NCBI GenBank assembly: GCA_963762435.1
Contig: CAVXLN010000015.1
Location: 1-64,000, forward strand
Length of the DNA stretch: 64,000 nt
Origin: JAXDMU01 sp963762435
GTDB taxonomy: Bacteria > Pseudomonadota > Alphaproteobacteria > ATCC43930 > CGMCC-115725
Direction of reading: 5' to 3'
Shown: positions 62,555 to 64,000 of the stretch, one piece after another
How positions within the stretch are numbered: the first letter of the stretch is position 1
Layout of the letters: each line of letters opens with the position of its first letter
Notes under the pieces: model-generated
Told to the model about the DNA's origin: nothing
The model's database searches: none
What the model saw: only the letters and a program-made list of their open reading frames with translations
Made by a program: the position numbers and the translations under genes

Positions 62555-64000
62555 CTACTCGATCAGCCGCTTCCACCAGCCCGTCCGGCGCGGCTTCGGT
62601 GGCTCGGCTGGAGCGGACGGCTCCGCCGTTTCGGCCATGGCCGGTTCCGGAGCCGGCTCGGGCGCCGATTCAGGCTCCGGCGTCGGCTCAGGCTCGGGCG
62701 GCGTAACGGCCGCGGGCTCGACGGTGGCAGGTTCGGCAGCAGGTGCCGCCTCGACCGGCTCCGCGACCGTTTCGGTCTTCTTTGCCGCCGGCTTGCGCAC
62801 GCGGCGCTTCTTCACCGGCGCTTCGGCCACCGGTTCGACGATTTCAGCGGCAGGCGGGGCGACCGGCTCGGTCACCTCGGCAATTGCCTCCACCGGTGTC
62901 GCTTCCGGGGCGGCGGCCTTCTTGCGCGGCGCGCGGCGGCGCTTCGGTGCCGGCGAGGATTCGGCCGGCATCTCCGTGGCCGAGGCCTCGATCACGGCTT
63001 CCGGCGCTTCGCCCGTCACTTCGGGCAAGGCCGGGGCCGTGCTGTCGGCCGCCGCGACGGCTTCTGCCATCTCCCTAGCGGGCTCGGCCGATGACTCGGA
63101 CGCCACCTCGACCCGCTCTGCGAAGATATGCTCGCGCCCATCGCGGGCGTAATCGAGTGCCGAGGGAAAGCCCACCTCATAGGGATCGACATAGTCGGGC
63201 TGCGGCCCGTCGCCCGGAACCGGTGCAGCCTGCGGCTGGTCCTCGCGCCGCCGGCGCCGGCCGCCGCGCTTGCCGCGCCGCCGGCGCTTGCGATCCGCGG
63301 CATCGGCCGAGAGCCGGTCGCCGCCTTCGCCGGGCTGTCCGGCGCCCTCTTCCTCGTCGCCGCCTGCGTCATCGGCTTCGGCACCGTCTTCGTCGGATTC
63401 ACCCGCATCGGCTTCGGGTGCGGTGGCTTCCGCCTCATGCGCCTCGCCGGACGGCATCGGCCGCTCGTCGCCTTCGCCGCCGCGCCGCCGCTTGCGCCGC
63501 CGACGCTTGCGCCGGGCCTGATCGCCCTCGCCGGCCTCGGCCTCCTCGCCATGCGCTTCGCCGGCGACCTCGGCCTCTTCCTCGAAGAACTCTTCTTCCT
63601 CTTCCTCCTCCACGACTGCCGCCTGAGCCATCGGCAATGCCGAAAGCTCCATCGGCGTGAAGGCGCGCAGGCGATCGAGCCGATGGGCGGGCGGGATCAG
63701 CACGTCATCTGCCGCCACGGCAACGCGGAAGTGATAGCGCTGCTCGATCTGCATCAGCGCGTCGCGCTTCTGATTCAGCACATAGAGCGCGATCTGGGTC
63801 GGCACATAGATCGCGACTTCGGCAGTGCGCCGGCGGATGCCTTCCTCCTCGAGCGCGCGCAGCACGACAAGCGCGGTCGATTCGGTCGAGCGGATGGTGC
63901 CGGTGCCGTTGCAATGCGGGCAAGTCTGCGTCGACGCCTCGATCAGCGAGGAGCGCATACGCTGGCGCGACAGCTCCAAGAGGCCGAAGGCGCTGATCCG
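62555..64000 (-). CDS. rne: Ribonuclease E/G, C-terminal part (runs off the window)
   Basis: Partial gene; the 5' end lies beyond 64000. The first visible residues, ISAFGLLELSRQRMRSSLIE, and the zinc-link CPHCNGTG belong to the end of the RNase E catalytic half. The C-terminal half is strongly biased: long acidic runs (E-E-E-E-F-F-E-E-E), several arginine-rich clusters (RRKRRRRKRRR, KRRRRGKRGGRRRRR) and a Pro/Glu/Ala-rich end. In RNase E such regions bind RNA and assemble the degradosome. The conserved tail is RRTGWWKRLIE. Confidence 0.95.
   Translation of the reverse strand, partial: RISAFGLLELSRQRMRSSLIEASTQTCPHCNGTGTIRSTESTALVVLRALEEEGIRRRTAEVAIYVPTQIALYVLNQKRDALMQIEQRYHFRVAVAADDVLIPPAHRLDRLRAFTPMELSALPMAQAAVVEEEEEEEFFEEEAEVAGEAHGEEAEAGEGDQARRKRRRRKRRRGGEGDERPMPSGEAHEAEATAPEADAGESDEDGAEADDAGGDEEEGAGQPGEGGDRLSADAADRKRRRRGKRGGRRRRREDQPQAAPVPGDGPQPDYVDPYEVGFPSALDYARDGREHIFAERVEVASESSAEPAREMAEAVAAADSTAPALPEVTGEAPEAVIEASATEMPAESSPAPKRRRAPRKKAAAPEATPVEAIAEVTEPVAPPAAEIVEPVAEAPVKKRRVRKPAAKKTETVAEPVEAAPAAEPATVEPAAVTPPEPEPTPEPESAPEPAPEPAMAETAEPSAPAEPPKPRRTGWWKRLIE

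Noticed and set aside
60467..63094. An 875-codon plus-strand open frame opposite the SPFH and rne genes
   Set aside because: It is antisense to two well-supported genes. GC-rich DNA commonly leaves such frames open; the translation has no domain, signal or consistent composition.

Overview
The window is a GC-rich stretch of an alphaproteobacterial chromosome, most likely from Rhodospirillales in the broad sense. The main evidence is the block HMG-CoA lyase - DUF1489 - NDUFA12 - MlaD - DUF2155 - aat - accC - accB - aroQ, which contains families largely restricted to Alphaproteobacteria. This is inference from gene content; no rRNA, tRNA or CRISPR array was seen. Coding density is high and most genes are chromosomal housekeeping or catabolic genes.

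Layout. 1-805 is a scrambled edge: the 3' end of a phage tail tape-measure gene (minus strand) abuts the 3' end of a PEP-CTERM protein gene (plus strand), and both are cut at the same place. 1.1-9.5 kb holds msrB, two solute-binding proteins (one ModA) without transporter partners, a small lipoprotein, an orphan TAXI binding protein divergent from an iron-type alcohol dehydrogenase, a pair of acyl-CoA dehydrogenases, a Rieske ferredoxin and a single-domain response regulator. 9.4-16.7 kb is amino-acid and CoA metabolism: RidA plus a class V PLP enzyme, a LysR regulator, a LysE exporter, and a CoA-transferase/aldehyde dehydrogenase/threonine dehydratase operon. 17-23.4 kb has a HAD phosphatase, a TPR lipoprotein, pdxJ, a GNAT/phosphotransferase pair, a secreted lipase-like protein and a KdgT permease. 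23.7-26.5 kb is glgC-glgA, followed by a Fic protein and an unknown 231-residue protein.

28.1-34 kb is a leucine/isovalerate (liu) cluster: liuB, liuC, liuD and liuE, interrupted by a long inverted repeat and a small antisense gene. 34-39 kb is the conserved alphaproteobacterial block. 39.1-41.4 kb is tyrosine catabolism (hppD-maiA) with a divergent MarR regulator and two matching palindromes that look like its operators. 41.6-45.2 kb has dsbA-like, M48/TPR protease and a gamma-glutamyltransferase-like lipoprotein.

45.3-47.5 kb looks like a general-stress cluster: three consecutive genes (a membrane-anchored DUF883-like protein, a manganese catalase and a His-rich small protein) each carry a GGAAC-N17-GTT promoter of the EcfG type. 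A PHB depolymerase-family esterase and a ribbon-helix-helix-like protein follow. 49.3-56.9 kb is a secreted-protease region: two tandem sedolisins (S53) downstream of a large winged-helix/NTPase/TPR regulator, separated from it by an AT-rich spacer. 57.4-64 kb has an aminotransferase, a PEGA-like small protein overlapping a patatin lipoprotein, a large SPFH protein with internal repeats, and the 3' part of ribonuclease E, which runs off the right edge.
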